NCBI GenBank assembly: GCA_014728115.1
Contig: WJME01000304.1
Coordinates: 118,872-182,871, forward strand
Direction of reading: 5' to 3'
Source: Candidatus Zhuqueibacterota bacterium
Lineage (GTDB): Bacteria; Zhuqueibacterota; Zhuqueibacteria; Residuimicrobiales; Oceaniaggregativiventaceae
DNA: 64,000 nt
Position 1 is the first letter of the stretch. The number at the start of each line of letters is the position of its first letter. A program made the position numbers and the translations under genes. Under the pieces are notes generated by a model, which had not been told where the DNA came from, did not search any database, and worked only from the letters and a program-made list of their open reading frames with translations. Shown here one piece after another: positions 18,029 to 28,531 of the stretch.

Positions 18029-19206
18029 TAAAGATATTGCTTGTAACAAAATATTTCCCTCCTCTAAACACTGTGGCCTCTCACCGAACGTATGCCTTTG
18101 CAAAATATCTATGTGAATATGGTATAGTAACAGACGTTATAACCCCCCAGTATGAAGGTTCACTGAATCAGGACACAAGCAAACTATGCATATATTATAC
18201 GCATAAAGAAATCAAGGCGGTAAATTCTTTTGTTGGGCCACAAAACAGGGTGAAAAATTGGTTCAAAAAAACCGGAATACGATCATTCATATATTACATA
18301 AAGAGTTCATTTTTCTATGCAGGACGGCGAACAATTCAAAGGATCGAAAATAAATATAACGCTGTGATGGTTTCTTTTGGTCCTGAAGAAGTTCTCCGTC
18401 TAGGTAAATATATTCATAAAAAATTCAATATCCCTTTAATCATTGATTATCGAGACCTATGGCTAGACAACCATTTCAAAGATTGGACATGGCTGGATCG
18501 TAAAATAATTTATTGGCTTGAGAAAAGAATTCTTCAACACGCTTCGCTTGTCATTACGGTTTCAGAAAATCTTGCAAACCAAATCTTTCGCAGATATGGG
18601 GTATCGGCAGAGATTATATATAATGGGTTTTTGGGAAAACAAAAACCCTTAAAAAACCATAATCATCACATTTGTTATTGTGGTTCACTATATGGGGGAC
18701 TACGGCCAATCTCCTATATCTTTCCGGCTTTAAAACAAAACCCACATTTTCATATGACAGTCTATGTTTTTGATAGATTGGATGCTGACTTAATTTTAAA
18801 TTTGGCTAAATCCTATAATGTCGAAAACAGAGTAAACATAGGCATCAACAAAACGTACCAAGATTCGACTGAATTAATGGAAAATTCATCAATTCTCCTT
18901 TTCTTAAACCGGACAGATGGCAAAGCAAAGGGCGTACTGTCAGGAAAATTATTTGAATATATGAGAACGGGTAATTTTATATTGGGAATAGGCCACCCCA
19001 ACGACGAAGCAAGGCAAATTATTGAAAAATACAGGCTTGGAGCTTATGCAAGTACTCATAACCAAGTATCAGAAATACTTTCGCAATTTCACACATGGAA
19101 GCCAGAAAAAAGGCAACAGATTGAATTCTTTTCCAGAAAAAATCAAACAAAGCATTTGGCTAGACTTATTCATTCCAGTCTCGAACAAGAGAGATACAAA
19201 GCGTAA
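18025..19206 (+). CDS. Glycosyltransferase, GT4-like (GT-B fold)
   Basis: A 393-residue GT-B protein. The N-terminal domain begins ILLVTKYFPPLNTVASHRTY, the form typical of GT4-type enzymes that build surface polysaccharides; the second domain contains LVITVSENLANQIFRRYG, IIYNGFLG, YCGSLYGG and, in the donor site, AKGVLSGKLFEYMRTGNFIL, where the family has an E-x(7)-E-like region. Cytosolic or membrane-peripheral. Start overlaps the upstream gene by 4 bp. Its 3' end overlaps the convergent O-antigen ligase gene by 37 bp. Donor and acceptor are unknown. Confidence 0.82.
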   Translation: MIKILLVTKYFPPLNTVASHRTYAFAKYLCEYGIVTDVITPQYEGSLNQDTSKLCIYYTHKEIKAVNSFVGPQNRVKNWFKKTGIRSFIYYIKSSFFYAGRRTIQRIENKYNAVMVSFGPEEVLRLGKYIHKKFNIPLIIDYRDLWLDNHFKDWTWLDRKIIYWLEKRILQHASLVITVSENLANQIFRRYGVSAEIIYNGFLGKQKPLKNHNHHICYCGSLYGGLRPISYIFPALKQNPHFHMTVYVFDRLDADLILNLAKSYNVENRVNIGINKTYQDSTELMENSSILLFLNRTDGKAKGVLSGKLFEYMRTGNFILGIGHPNDEARQIIEKYRLGAYASTHNQVSEILSQFHTWKPEKRQQIEFFSRKNQTKHLARLIHSSLEQERYKA

Positions 19207-20516
19207 ATCATTCCCCCTGAAAACCAAATGATTTCGTTGGTGGTAATATCTCCACTAAACATCGAATTCCATACCGAGTATATAAAAATAACCATCAATG
19301 TGATGCTTGCCTGTAAATAAACATGGTTACTGGTTTGTTTAAAATGTTTTATGGTTAAATATCCTATTCTCATTACGGTTCCAAGAAAAGCAACAAGAAT
19401 GACCAATCCCAAAATGCCATTTTCGCCTGCAACTTCTAAAAACAAATTATGACAATATTTAAAAATTAAAGGGGGATTGGTAAACAGTACTTCCATTGAA
19501 AAGCCCCCGGTTCCGATACCCGTCAGAGGATGAGATAAAAAGTCTTGTAAGCCTTTCCACCAGGCGATAAATCGAAATGCCGCACTGATTTCTTGTGTAA
19601 GCGGCGTATTTAGTCTGGCAGCAAATTCCGTTGAGGATTTCAACAATAACACCAAACCGCCGACCAAAACAGGAATACTGACCAAAAATTTCTTTCGGAT
19701 ACTTTGCCAGGGCTGCAGATAATAGAAAAGTAAAATCGCACCGAACAAGCCTAACAACGGGGCACGGGACCAAGAACGAGATAACGGAAATAGAAAAATG
19801 AGCAAAGCCATGAGAATCAAACTTTGAGCGACTCTATTGCGGGTTTGAGTGAGTACAAAAATGCCGCATAGTGCAGAGATTCCCAAGCTTCTCGCAAACC
19901 AGATTGGATTCACATTTTCACTCGGACTAAATCGCACATATGCTGGAGCTCCCATGGCTTGCCATGATGTTATTAAAGCTAGAAAAATGCCGAAATAGAA
20001 TCCAAATTTTAACAAACGAGGAAAAATGATTTGATTTCGAAAAACAAATATTGGATAAACCAGTAAAACCAAGTTGTTTAAAACAAAAAAAACAACTTTA
20101 CGACTTGCATAGGCCTTATCAGGTGAATAATAAACCCCGACAATTAAAAGAGCCAACAAGGCAACTGTCCAGATAAGCGGAGGAGGCCAACGTTCAGGAA
20201 AGGATATACCCTCTTTAAAAAGGAAAATTAATAAAGCGACAAGTAAAATAGCCAGAAAAGATAAAAGTGCAGGTAAAGGGATTTGAAACTGTGCGCGGTC
20301 AAAAAACATGGTAAGTAAAATATTGCCTGTCAGCGCATAGGCCAAACCCAGTTCGGGATTTTTTAGGAGATAAAAGGCAGCTATCAATGCGAGGGCGAAA
20401 AGAAGAGATAACCACACAGATTTCAACAAGACAATCAGGCAGATGGTCTCCACAATCAAAAGGAGAGTCCACATATTTCTATCCTGTAGAACCAGATCCT
20501 TGTTATTACTTTTCAT
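19170..20516 (-). CDS. O-antigen ligase/polymerase family membrane protein (WaaL/Wzy)
   Basis: About 448 residues with ten or more membrane helices and one large periplasmic loop containing WWKGLQDFLSHPLTGIGTGG and FKYCHNLFLEVAGENGILG; the H-N-x-F-L-E and G-x-x-G pattern is the signature of the Wzy_C domain. Such proteins polymerise lipid-linked repeat units or ligate the polymer to its acceptor in the periplasm. The start at 20516 (MKSNNK) is chosen; it overlaps the end of the flippase gene by 11 bp, and a further ATG at 20531 is possible. The leftward order wzz-like, wzx-like, wzy-like forms one operon. Confidence 0.85.
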   Translation of the reverse strand: MKSNNKDLVLQDRNMWTLLLIVETICLIVLLKSVWLSLLFALALIAAFYLLKNPELGLAYALTGNILLTMFFDRAQFQIPLPALLSFLAILLVALLIFLFKEGISFPERWPPPLIWTVALLALLIVGVYYSPDKAYASRKVVFFVLNNLVLLVYPIFVFRNQIIFPRLLKFGFYFGIFLALITSWQAMGAPAYVRFSPSENVNPIWFARSLGISALCGIFVLTQTRNRVAQSLILMALLIFLFPLSRSWSRAPLLGLFGAILLFYYLQPWQSIRKKFLVSIPVLVGGLVLLLKSSTEFAARLNTPLTQEISAAFRFIAWWKGLQDFLSHPLTGIGTGGFSMEVLFTNPPLIFKYCHNLFLEVAGENGILGLVILVAFLGTVMRIGYLTIKHFKQTSNHVYLQASITLMVIFIYSVWNSMFSGDITTNEIIWFSGGMIYALYLSCSRLE

Positions 20517-21987
20517 GAGCAAAAGACGCAAATCGTTTTATCAACCTTTTTTCTTCATGAGAAAATTCACCAATGACTAACAAAATGGCAATATACAGCA
20601 TACCTCCAGCCGCAAGGACAAGAATCAAGCTGAACCAATTTAGTGAAACCATCCAGGTAGTCGCTTTAAAAAACAGAAACATTCCGAGTCCAGCAAAACA
20701 AATTCTGAACAAAGAAGAATAGGGGACTTTCCAAGGCATAACCCGTTTGACATAATTTACTGTGAGAAAAAGATATATCAAAAAAGAGAGGGCACAATTA
20801 ATCGCGGCGCCCCAGTATCCGAAGAGAGGAATTAAAACAAAATTCATAGCGATATTAATTATACCCGCTGTCAATGCAAGCTTTGTTATAAAAATACTTT
20901 TTTTATGCAACTCAAATCCCTTTGCGACATATTGTGTGAGTCCAAGACAAAAAAAACCTGTCGCAACAAAGGGAAGAATATTTGCACCCTGAATGAATTT
21001 GGCATTCGCGAAAAGCAAAAAAACGTTTTCAGGCAAAGCAAAAAGGATGATCAGTGCAGGAAAAAACAAAATAAAATAATAACGAGTCAATTTTGAAATC
21101 AAGAGTTGTGTAGATTGATCTCCGGATGATTCCCAATGTTCGATAATTATAGGATAGGCAGCAAGCATCATGACGGTGAATGCAAATGTAAGCACTTTTT
21201 CCGAAATTGAATATCCAACAGAGTATATGCCCACCTCAAACGAAGATCGATAGAATTCCAGGATATATCGATCAGAAAATGTTAATACCCAAAAAGACAA
21301 GTTCGATATAGCCAGTGGAACTCCATATCGAAAAAATTCTTTTATTAATACATAATTCAAGTTTTGGTATCGAAGATATTTATATAACTTTAAATAGAAA
21401 AAGACAAACAAATCTAGTAAAAAAGAGACAAATAAAATACCCCAAAACAGGCTCATGATAGATTTTTGATATACAACAACCAGAATTATGCCTGTAATTG
21501 GCTTGCCAATTGAGTACAACACCCACAAGAACACATATTTAGGGGGCTCAAAATTGGCTCGAAAAATAATTACAAATACCTCAAAAAATGAGATAAAAAC
21601 AGTAACCAAAGCCACTAATTGGAGTAAGCGAAATAGGTCAGGCTCAAAGTGCATACGAAAAATCAATAAAACAATCATCAACAGACCGGAAACAATCGTT
21701 GCACTTAAAAATGAAGCAACCGAAAGAGTTGTCAAAAATTGATCATTCTTACCGGACTGCTTATAATTCAAGTAAAAACGCAAAACGCTCGTCGACAACC
21801 AAATTACAGAAAAAACTTTTGTCAGCCCCATGGTAGAGAGTGCAAGAAAGTATTGCCCCATTTCTTCCTGGGAAAAAATCTCTGTAAAAATGCGAATAGT
21901 GATAATCCCAACAGCCGCAGGAATAATCATCGAGGGCAGATAAATGACCGAATCCCTGGCAGTACGTTTAAGCAATTGATTGATCAA
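20506..21987 (-). CDS. Wzx-type polysaccharide flippase
   Basis: The 493-residue product is hydrophobic with 12-14 predicted membrane helices and starts LLKRTARDSVIYLPSMIIPA, the usual beginning of MOP-superfamily flippases (RfbX/Wzx). Further family-like segments are WLSTSVLRFYLNYKQSGKND and YGVPLAISNLSFWVLTFSDR. It would move the undecaprenyl-linked repeat unit to the periplasmic face. It lies between the Wzz and Wzy-like genes with short spacing or overlap on both sides, matching Wzx/Wzy-dependent assembly. Confidence 0.9.
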   Translation of the reverse strand: MINQLLKRTARDSVIYLPSMIIPAAVGIITIRIFTEIFSQEEMGQYFLALSTMGLTKVFSVIWLSTSVLRFYLNYKQSGKNDQFLTTLSVASFLSATIVSGLLMIVLLIFRMHFEPDLFRLLQLVALVTVFISFFEVFVIIFRANFEPPKYVFLWVLYSIGKPITGIILVVVYQKSIMSLFWGILFVSFLLDLFVFFYLKLYKYLRYQNLNYVLIKEFFRYGVPLAISNLSFWVLTFSDRYILEFYRSSFEVGIYSVGYSISEKVLTFAFTVMMLAAYPIIIEHWESSGDQSTQLLISKLTRYYFILFFPALIILFALPENVFLLFANAKFIQGANILPFVATGFFCLGLTQYVAKGFELHKKSIFITKLALTAGIINIAMNFVLIPLFGYWGAAINCALSFLIYLFLTVNYVKRVMPWKVPYSSLFRICFAGLGMFLFFKATTWMVSLNWFSLILVLAAGGMLYIAILLVIGEFSHEEKRLIKRFASFAHEK

Positions 21988-21999
21988 GACGATTTGACC

Positions 22000-23232
22000 C
22001 TATTTGCGAAAAGAAAATAAATCATTAGATAAATCTTTTAATTTCGTGTAATCATCGGGCTTGTCTACTTTAAGAATCGCAAGCTGAACATACAAATAAT
22101 CAAGCATTAGCACAAACAATAGGGTTAATAATCCTGCAATGATAACAATAAATGAACGTTTTGGAGATTCCTTTCGCTCGGGCAAAATAGGAGGATCAAT
22201 CACCTGGATAGCAGGCATTTGCTTAGCCTCTTGAATCTTGGCTTGCTCATAAAGGGGTAGTATGATTTCCTGAATTTTTTGTTGTATCATGACCTCACGA
22301 TATAACCGTGCATATTTTAAGCCTATATCAGGCAACTCATTGATAGGTAAAAATATATCGACGCTATCTTCGTTAGCCGACAAAGTCTTGCTATCGAAAA
22401 AGTCTTGATACTTTTTTTGCAATTCATCAAATTCATCTCTAGTTCTCTGAAGATCGGGATGTGTTTGATCATAGTACTTTTCCAAAAGCTCTAATTCTAT
22501 TTGTTTGCTAATCAACATTGCGCGCAGTCTGGCAACAGCCTCGATCTGTGCTTCAGTTTGTTCAGGTAATGCAATTGCACCGTATTCCTTTTGAAACGCA
22601 TTCAATTCATTTTCCGCAATTTGCAAATCAGATAAATTTTTATTATATCGCGTTTCAATAAATTCACGATTGTTCTTTGCTCGTTCCACTTTGAGTTTTT
22701 GATGAATTCTCTCTAATTGCTCTAAAACCACTTTGGCCATATCACGTGTTAAACGCTTTGTAGGTTGATCAGCGTCTCCAAATGAAAAATATCCAGTTTT
22801 TGCAGCTATCGAAAGCGAAAGGGTCCCCTCATCATTCAAATTTACGGACAAATTTGTCGATAAAATCTTCCGAGCTTCCATTCGTGTTTTTGTCTTGTAT
22901 CTTTCCATTAAATTGAAACGATCTATCAATGTATCTTTTACTGAACGGCTGTTAATAATAGCTAAATAGGTACCCGTTTCACCAGTCATTCCGCTCAACC
23001 CACCCATCATACCAATCCCTGCAGGAAGATCGGACATAAGGGATCCCAGGTTGCTCATCAGATTGGATGAACTTCCAGATGGCAATATGACTGCGTAAGA
23101 TCTATATGTTTTGGGGATTATTAAACTTATGCCTGCTGCGACAAGACATACAATAAAAAAGTTGACAATAATCTTTTTTTTCCATACAGTTAAAACTTGA
23201 GCATAATCCAACAAGGAAGCTTTTCTACTCAT
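22000..23232 (-). CDS. Wzz-type chain-length determinant
   Basis: About 410 residues with the standard polysaccharide co-polymerase layout: short cytoplasmic start, helix 1 near IIVNFFIVCLVAAGISLIIP, a long periplasmic coiled coil (REFIETRYNKNLSDLQIAEN through DQTHPDLQRTRDEFDELQKK), the proline-rich PPILPERKESPKRSF segment and helix 2 (FIVIIAGLLTLLFVLMLDYL). It has no tyrosine-kinase domain. It sets polymer length with the Wzy-like protein encoded downstream. Of two in-frame ATGs (23250 and 23232) the second is preferred because GGTGGAA precedes it; evidence for either is weak. It is the intact relative of the truncated Wzz at 6879. Confidence 0.9.
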   Translation of the reverse strand: MSRKASLLDYAQVLTVWKKKIIVNFFIVCLVAAGISLIIPKTYRSYAVILPSGSSSNLMSNLGSLMSDLPAGIGMMGGLSGMTGETGTYLAIINSRSVKDTLIDRFNLMERYKTKTRMEARKILSTNLSVNLNDEGTLSLSIAAKTGYFSFGDADQPTKRLTRDMAKVVLEQLERIHQKLKVERAKNNREFIETRYNKNLSDLQIAENELNAFQKEYGAIALPEQTEAQIEAVARLRAMLISKQIELELLEKYYDQTHPDLQRTRDEFDELQKKYQDFFDSKTLSANEDSVDIFLPINELPDIGLKYARLYREVMIQQKIQEIILPLYEQAKIQEAKQMPAIQVIDPPILPERKESPKRSFIVIIAGLLTLLFVLMLDYLYVQLAILKVDKPDDYTKLKDLSNDLFSFRK

Positions 23233-23367
23233 CACTTTATTCCACCACATAATTTGAATTTAATGATCCATGCAATATAACGGATATTTACGTTGATTTC
23301 AAAACTTTTTTTATCTCCCGTTGGTGGTAATATTCATATGCTCAAATAATTTTTCTTAGAGGGTCGT

Positions 23368-24258
23368 ATGAAGTTAAGTATCATATATATTACTTTTCAA
23401 CGTCCAAAGGATATTTTAAAATCTATAGATTCCGCACTGGAACAAAAACATTTTAATGATACTGAAATTATAATCATTGACAATGACAAAACATCGGATC
23501 TATCCGAATTGTTACCTAAAAAACCGTCCATTCGGTACTTTAAACAAAATCAAAACTTGGGCGTTGCAGAAGGTAGAAATGAAGGCATTCGCAAAGCAAA
23601 TGGGGAGATCCTTATCTTCATCGATGATGATGCCTATCTCGGCAGAGAGGATACCTTAATTCATATTCGAACCCTTTTTTCCAGTCACTCAAAGCTGGGA
23701 TGTGTGGCGTTTAAGATCATAAATCACTATTCTGGAAAAGTTCTATCACACGAGTTTCCTCATCCCAAAACAACACTTCAAAACCATCAAATGTTGGTTT
23801 CCTTATTCATTGGAGCCGGCCATGCAATCCGAAAATCCGTTTTCGATCATCTGGGTTTATATTTAGATCTTACCTATTGGGGTGAGGAATTGGAATATTC
23901 ATATAGAATGATCAAAAACGGATATGAGATACTCTATGTCCCCGAGATCACCGTTTTTCATAAAGTATCACCCTCTGGTAGGCTAGACCATCAAAAATTG
24001 ATATATTACTCTTTTAGAAACCGCTTTTATGCTACTATCCCTCATGTTCCGTTTCCGTATATAGTAATAAATCTAAGCAGTTGGACATTCATTTGGCTCA
24101 TAAAATCAATCAAAGTTTCGGCATTTAGATCATTTATCAAAGCATTAGGGGATGGCCTCGTTCATGGTATCAATTTAATTAAAACTCATAAACGAAAACC
24201 CCTAAGGGGAGAGCACTTAAAATATCTCAAATCTCATGGCGGCCGTTTATGGTTCTAA
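23368..24258 (+). CDS. Glycosyltransferase, GT2 (rhamnosyltransferase-like)
   Basis: A 296-residue GT2 enzyme without membrane helices in its catalytic part: SIIYITFQRPKDILKSID opens the GT-A fold, NQNLGVAEGRNEGIR and ILIFIDDDAYLG (the DxD region, about residue 90) are typical, and GHAIRKSVFDHLGLY and WGEELEYSYRMIKNG give the acceptor-side E-D/E-x motif. It transcribes rightward from a divergent spacer shared with the wzz gene. It would add a sugar to the lipid-linked repeat unit. Donor unknown. Confidence 0.86.
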   Translation: MKLSIIYITFQRPKDILKSIDSALEQKHFNDTEIIIIDNDKTSDLSELLPKKPSIRYFKQNQNLGVAEGRNEGIRKANGEILIFIDDDAYLGREDTLIHIRTLFSSHSKLGCVAFKIINHYSGKVLSHEFPHPKTTLQNHQMLVSLFIGAGHAIRKSVFDHLGLYLDLTYWGEELEYSYRMIKNGYEILYVPEITVFHKVSPSGRLDHQKLIYYSFRNRFYATIPHVPFPYIVINLSSWTFIWLIKSIKVSAFRSFIKALGDGLVHGINLIKTHKRKPLRGEHLKYLKSHGGRLWF

Positions 24259-24436
24259 ATATTTATTTAATACAATATTTAAATAACATAACACATAAAG
24301 AGAACTTTTCTATATTATTATTAATCCAAAGTCTTCCTGTTAAGACAAGCTTGCCAGTTTCGGTTCTCAAAGCATTTGCAAGTCTAGAAAAAAATATCTA
24401 TTTTCTATCTTAATCATAACGCCTAGCATATACACG

Positions 24437-25597
24437 ATGATGACTCTACTTTATAAATTTCTATTTTTCTCTTCTCTATTCTTTATAGTATATAGTTATA
24501 TTCTATATCCTATACTTTTAAAGGTAATTTCTCTGTTTTATACACGTCAGAGAATAAAAGCTGATTTGACACCAACCATCTCAATGCTGGTGGCTGCCTA
24601 TAACGAACAAGATGTCATTCTGGATAAAATTCAAAACACCTTGGAGCTCGATTATCCGAAAGAAAATTTTGAATTGGTTATAGGCTCTGATGGCTCTGAT
24701 GATGCGACCAACGATATCGTGCAAATGCAGGATTACCCCTGGCTAAAATTTATCCCATTCGAAAATCGAAGAGGAAAAGCTGCCATGCTCAATTCGCTCG
24801 TTCAGAATGCACGAGGAGAAATCTTGGTCTTTTCGGATGCCAACACCATGTATGAACCGTCTGCAATAAAAAACTTGGTGCAGCATTTTGCTGATCCCAA
24901 AGTAGGTGGTGTCTGTGGCCGGCTCTATTTGAACAATCCAAATCACAATCCGGGCGGAAAAGGCGAATCATTGTATTGGAATTACGAAAATATCCTAAAG
25001 TCATTGGAAAGCAAAATAAAATCCGTCCTGGGAGCAAATGGCGCCATCTATGCAATGCGAAAATTCCTTTACAAGCCATTGCCTGAAAAAATTCTGATCG
25101 TGGATGACTTTTTGACCCCCATCAGAGTGATTGAACAAGATTATGAAATGGTTTTCGATTCTGATGCTCGTGCTCATGAAACAACTTCTCCCAGTCTCAT
25201 GGGAGAATTTAGACGTAAAAGTCGAATAGGAGCATCTAATTTTACAACTTTAATCGAATTGCGGCATCTGTTAAATCCCGGCAAAGGTTTCATTGCACTG
25301 GCTTTTTGGTCGCATAAAATTCTTCGTTGGCTCGTGCCGTTTTTTATGATTCTGATTTTTATCAGCTCGTTTTTTCTGTCATTTTCGCTCCCGTTATTTA
25401 GCTATCTATTCTTCTTTCAAGTCATATTCTATTTGGCCGCTTTGGCAGGATATGTACTCGATTCAAAAATGAAATGTCCCAGAGCGTTGGTATATCCCTA
25501 TTATTTCACAGCTGTAAATCTGGCCTTGTTGGTCGGATTTATCCGGTTTTTATCGCGTAAACAAAAACCAGCCTGGTCAAGGGTCGAACGTAGCTAA
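24437..25597 (+). CDS. Membrane GT2 glycosyltransferase
   Basis: The 386-residue protein has an N-terminal membrane helix (about 5-28), a GT-A domain with ISMLVAAYNEQDVI, IGSDGSDDATND, VFSDANTMYEPSA and GANGAIYAMRK, then an E-Q-D-Y/F region with RRKSRIGASNF (an R-x-x-R motif like that of processive synthases), and three or four helices at the C-terminus. That layout matches the hyaluronan/cellulose-synthase-like branch of GT2. It ends 10 bp before the initiating transferase gene, so the two are co-transcribed. A start at the second ATG (24440) is equally possible. Confidence 0.85.
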   Translation: MMTLLYKFLFFSSLFFIVYSYILYPILLKVISLFYTRQRIKADLTPTISMLVAAYNEQDVILDKIQNTLELDYPKENFELVIGSDGSDDATNDIVQMQDYPWLKFIPFENRRGKAAMLNSLVQNARGEILVFSDANTMYEPSAIKNLVQHFADPKVGGVCGRLYLNNPNHNPGGKGESLYWNYENILKSLESKIKSVLGANGAIYAMRKFLYKPLPEKILIVDDFLTPIRVIEQDYEMVFDSDARAHETTSPSLMGEFRRKSRIGASNFTTLIELRHLLNPGKGFIALAFWSHKILRWLVPFFMILIFISSFFLSFSLPLFSYLFFFQVIFYLAALAGYVLDSKMKCPRALVYPYYFTAVNLALLVGFIRFLSRKQKPAWSRVERS

Positions 25598-25607
25598 ATT
25601 TAATCTC

Positions 25608-27008
25608 ATGCCCAAAACCATTGAAAAAATTCTCCTGCTCTGTGTCGATTTTCTCATGGTGAATCTGGCCTTTTTTGGATTGGTCAATCTGCGTGAGACT
25701 CTGGATTTGTTTATCTCGGGCACTTTGCCCATGCTGGTTCAGCTCTCCTTTATTCTTTACCTCTATTGGCTCATCATTTTTGTCTTTTTCGGTCTCTATC
25801 GCTCATGGTATACCCAATCTCGGTTCGATGAACTGGTCACTGTCTTGAAAACGATCATGTTCGGCTGTTTCATGATTTTTATCATGACCATAGAACCTGA
25901 ACGCGATCTCTCCAATCCGCCTACAGTGGGGCGTATGCTCATCTTTAGCTATTTTGCCTTGCTCGTCCTCTGTGTTGGTGGCGGACGGCTGATCCTGCAT
26001 ACGATCCAGCGCAAACTGCTGCAGGCCGGCATCGGCCAGCGCAATGCCGTCATTATCGGCTGGAACAAAAAAGCCCGCAAGATGGCTGACCGTATTGCCC
26101 AGTACCCGGCTTTGGGTTATCGGGTTGTCGGATTCATCACCCCGGAAAATGAGGTACCCCAGGAAAAACACAAGGATCTGCCGGTGCTGGGACGCCTGCG
26201 AGATCTGGAACGGCTGATCCCGAAACACGAGATCGAACAGGTCATCCTCAGCCTCGGCCGCATGCCGCATAAAAAAGTGCTGGGGATCATCTCTCAGCTC
26301 GAAGACCTGCCCGTGAGCATCAAGATCGAACCCGATCTTTACAGCATTGTCACCGGACAGGCCCGAACCCAGCAAATCTATGGCTTTCCCCTCATTGAAA
26401 TCCAGCCGCAACTCTTGCCCCCCTGGGAACGCAAAACCAAACGACTCATGGATGTGGCGGTCTCGCTTTTTTCGCTGCTGATCATGCTGCCGGTGTTTCT
26501 CCTGCTGGCCATCCTGATCAAGATCGACTCTTCGGGTCCGGTCTTTTTTACCCAAAAACGCATGGGCAAGAACGGCAAGATCTTTAAAATCTATAAATTC
26601 CGCACCATGGTCAAAAACGCCGAAAAACTGACCGGACCGGTTTGGGCCGGACAAAAAGATCCCCGCATCACCCGTATGGGCCGCTTTTTGCGCAAGACCC
26701 GGCTCGACGAGTTTCCGCAATTGATCAATGTGCTCTTTGGCGATATGTCGCTGGTAGGTCCCCGGCCGGAACGGCCTTATTTTGTCAATCGGCTGAAACG
26801 GCAGTTTCCTTTTTATACCCGCCGGCTGCGCGTCAAACCCGGAATCACCGGCTGGGCACAGGTCAAAGGCAAATACGATACCACCATCGAGGAAGGCAAG
26901 GAAAAGCTGGAATACGATCTCTATTATATCGAAAACATGTCCCTGCGGATGGATATCCGTATCCTGCTCTATACCATCTCTGTCGTGTTACGCTTTAAAG
27001 GCCAGTAA
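25608..27008 (+). CDS. Initiating sugar-phosphate transferase (WcaJ/WbaP-like)
   Basis: The 466-residue protein has the full polyprenyl glycosylphosphotransferase layout: four N-terminal helices, a Rossmann-like CoA-binding domain ([20 protein letters not shown] onward), a re-entrant hydrophobic segment near [16 protein letters not shown], and the catalytic domain with [35 protein letters not shown] and [13 protein letters not shown]. It transfers a sugar phosphate from UDP-sugar to undecaprenyl phosphate and so starts repeat-unit synthesis. DNA here becomes visibly richer in G+C than the genes to its left. It closes the glycan locus. Confidence 0.92.
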   Translation: MPKTIEKILLLCVDFLMVNLAFFGLVNLRETLDLFISGTLPMLVQLSFILYLYWLIIFVFFGLYRSWYTQSRFDELVTVLKTIMFGCFMIFIMTIEPERDLSNPPTVGRMLIFSYFALLVLCVGGGRLILHTIQRKLLQAGIGQRNAVIIGWNKKARKMADRIAQYPALGYRVVGFITPENEVPQEKHKDLPVLGRLRDLERLIPKHEIEQVILSLGRMPHKKVLGIISQLEDLPVSIKIEPDLYSIVTGQARTQQIYGFPLIEIQPQLLPPWERKTKRLMDVAVSLFSLLIMLPVFLLLAILIKIDSSGPVFFTQKRMGKNGKIFKIYKFRTMVKNAEKLTGPVWAGQKDPRITRMGRFLRKTRLDEFPQLINVLFGDMSLVGPRPERPYFVNRLKRQFPFYTRRLRVKPGITGWAQVKGKYDTTIEEGKEKLEYDLYYIENMSLRMDIRILLYTISVVLRFKGQ

Positions 27009-27124
27009 GCTTTTCCCTTTGTCTTTTCCTTTAAATTGTTTATTTTGTGAATCGCTGAAGAGACTCTCCCAAAAGGGCTGTTGACATTAGAGATTAAATA
27101 TTTGATTACAGTCTATTTTTTATT

Positions 27125-27183
27125 CATGTTTATTAGCATTCATTCGCGGTAAATTTAAAACCGCTAATGAACACCAATAAACT
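27125..27183. repeat. Imperfect palindrome upstream of serS
   Basis: GTTTATTAGCATTCATTCGC on the left matches the reverse complement of the right arm (CTAATGAACACCAATAAAC) at about 19 of 23 positions, with an A+T-rich loop. Such GTTTATTAGC-type palindromes occur in many genomes as dispersed intergenic repeats. It lies between the glycan locus and serS. Confidence 0.55.
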
Positions 27184-27235
27184 CGAATATCTGTTGTGAA
27201 AAAAACTGTGAATGATAAATAACCTCAGGAATACC

Positions 27236-28510
27236 ATGCTCGACTTTAAATTTATTCGTGAACATCCGGATGTGGTGCGTAAGGCCATAAAGAACAAAAA
27301 TGAAAAAGCAGACCTCGACAAGCTGCTGGATCTCGATGTCCAACGCCGCAGGCTCATCAGCGAGGTGGAAAATGCCCGTGCCGAGCAAAACAAGGTTACG
27401 CAAAAGATCGCGGAAATGAAAAAGGCCAAACAGGATGCCTCCCAGGTCATCGCCGAGATGCGCGAGCTGTCGGAAAATATCAAAACATCCAGTGAACAAT
27501 TACGGCAGATCGAAGAAGCGATCCATGAGATCCATATCCGCATTCCCAATATCCCGCATGACTCGGTGCCCATCGGGGACGAAACCCATAATAAAGAGAT
27601 CAAAACCTGGGGCACACTGCCGGAAATGGATTTCAAGCCCCTGCCCCACTATGATTTGGCGGAAAAGCTCAATATCATCGATTTCAGCCGCGGTGCCAAT
27701 CTCGCCGGATCCAATTTCATCGCCTATCGGGGTGCGGGCGCACGGCTTGAACGGGCCCTGATCAATTTCATGATCGATATGCATGTGCAGAAACACGGCT
27801 ATACCGAAGTCCTTACCCCGTTTCTGGCCCGGCGCGATGTCATGTTCGGCACCGGCCAGCTGCCCAAGCTCGAAGAAGACATGTATCATATTCCAAACGA
27901 GGATCTCTTTCTGATCCCCACGGCCGAAGTCACGGTGACCAATCTGCATCGCGAAGAAATTCTCATGGGCGATGACCTGCCCGTCAAATATACGGCCTTT
28001 TCGCCCTGCTTTCGTCGCGAAGCCGGTGCCTATGGCAAAGAGACACGGGGACTGATGCGGGTGCATCAGTTCAACAAGGTCGAGATGGTCAAGTTTGTCA
28101 AGCCAGAGGATTCCTGGGACGAGCTGGAATCGCTGTTGCAAAATGCCGAGGACGTCCTGCAGGCCCTGGATCTGCCCTATCGCGTTCTGACCCTGGCCAG
28201 CGGCGATCTGTCGTTTGCCGCTGCCAAATGCTATGATATCGAGGTCTATGCCGCCGGACTCGATCGCTGGCTCGAGGTGTCGTCGTGCAGCAATTTTGTC
28301 GACTTTCAGGCCCGCAGGGCCAATATCCGCTTTCGCCGGCAAAAAGGCGAAAAACCCGAATTCGTTCATACTCTGAACGGATCCGGACTCGCGCTGCCTC
28401 GCACGGTCATCGCGATCCTGGAAAATTATCAGACCGACGAAGGCACGGTCCAAATCCCTGCAGTTCTGCGAGACTATATGGGCATGGACATGATCAAATC
28501 CTCGACCTAG
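27236..28510 (+). CDS. serS: Seryl-tRNA synthetase
   Basis: A 424-residue class II aminoacyl-tRNA synthetase that charges tRNA-Ser (and tRNA-Sec). The N-terminal region begins [18 protein letters not shown] and forms the long coiled-coil arm (about 30-100); the catalytic domain has motif 2 ([18 protein letters not shown]) and motif 3 ([17 protein letters not shown]), and [15 protein letters not shown] in the serine site. The ATG at 27236 is chosen because AGGA precedes it and because the family starts MLD; an upstream in-frame ATG at 27212 would add eight unrelated residues. Full length and normal. Confidence 0.97.
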   Translation: MLDFKFIREHPDVVRKAIKNKNEKADLDKLLDLDVQRRRLISEVENARAEQNKVTQKIAEMKKAKQDASQVIAEMRELSENIKTSSEQLRQIEEAIHEIHIRIPNIPHDSVPIGDETHNKEIKTWGTLPEMDFKPLPHYDLAEKLNIIDFSRGANLAGSNFIAYRGAGARLERALINFMIDMHVQKHGYTEVLTPFLARRDVMFGTGQLPKLEEDMYHIPNEDLFLIPTAEVTVTNLHREEILMGDDLPVKYTAFSPCFRREAGAYGKETRGLMRVHQFNKVEMVKFVKPEDSWDELESLLQNAEDVLQALDLPYRVLTLASGDLSFAAAKCYDIEVYAAGLDRWLEVSSCSNFVDFQARRANIRFRRQKGEKPEFVHTLNGSGLALPRTVIAILENYQTDEGTVQIPAVLRDYMGMDMIKSST

Positions 28511-28531
28511 TGCTGAACGAACCCATCCTCT

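Noticed and set aside
25803..26720. Long open frame on the minus strand (305 codons)
   Set aside because: It lies wholly antisense to the initiating sugar transferase, which has all family motifs; the frame's product is low-complexity in H, D and Q and has no domain.
27009..27235. T-box or other riboswitch before serS
   Set aside because: No T-box sequence or specifier stem is visible; the palindrome there is of a dispersed repeat type. A TTGACA at 27081 lacks a good -10 box.
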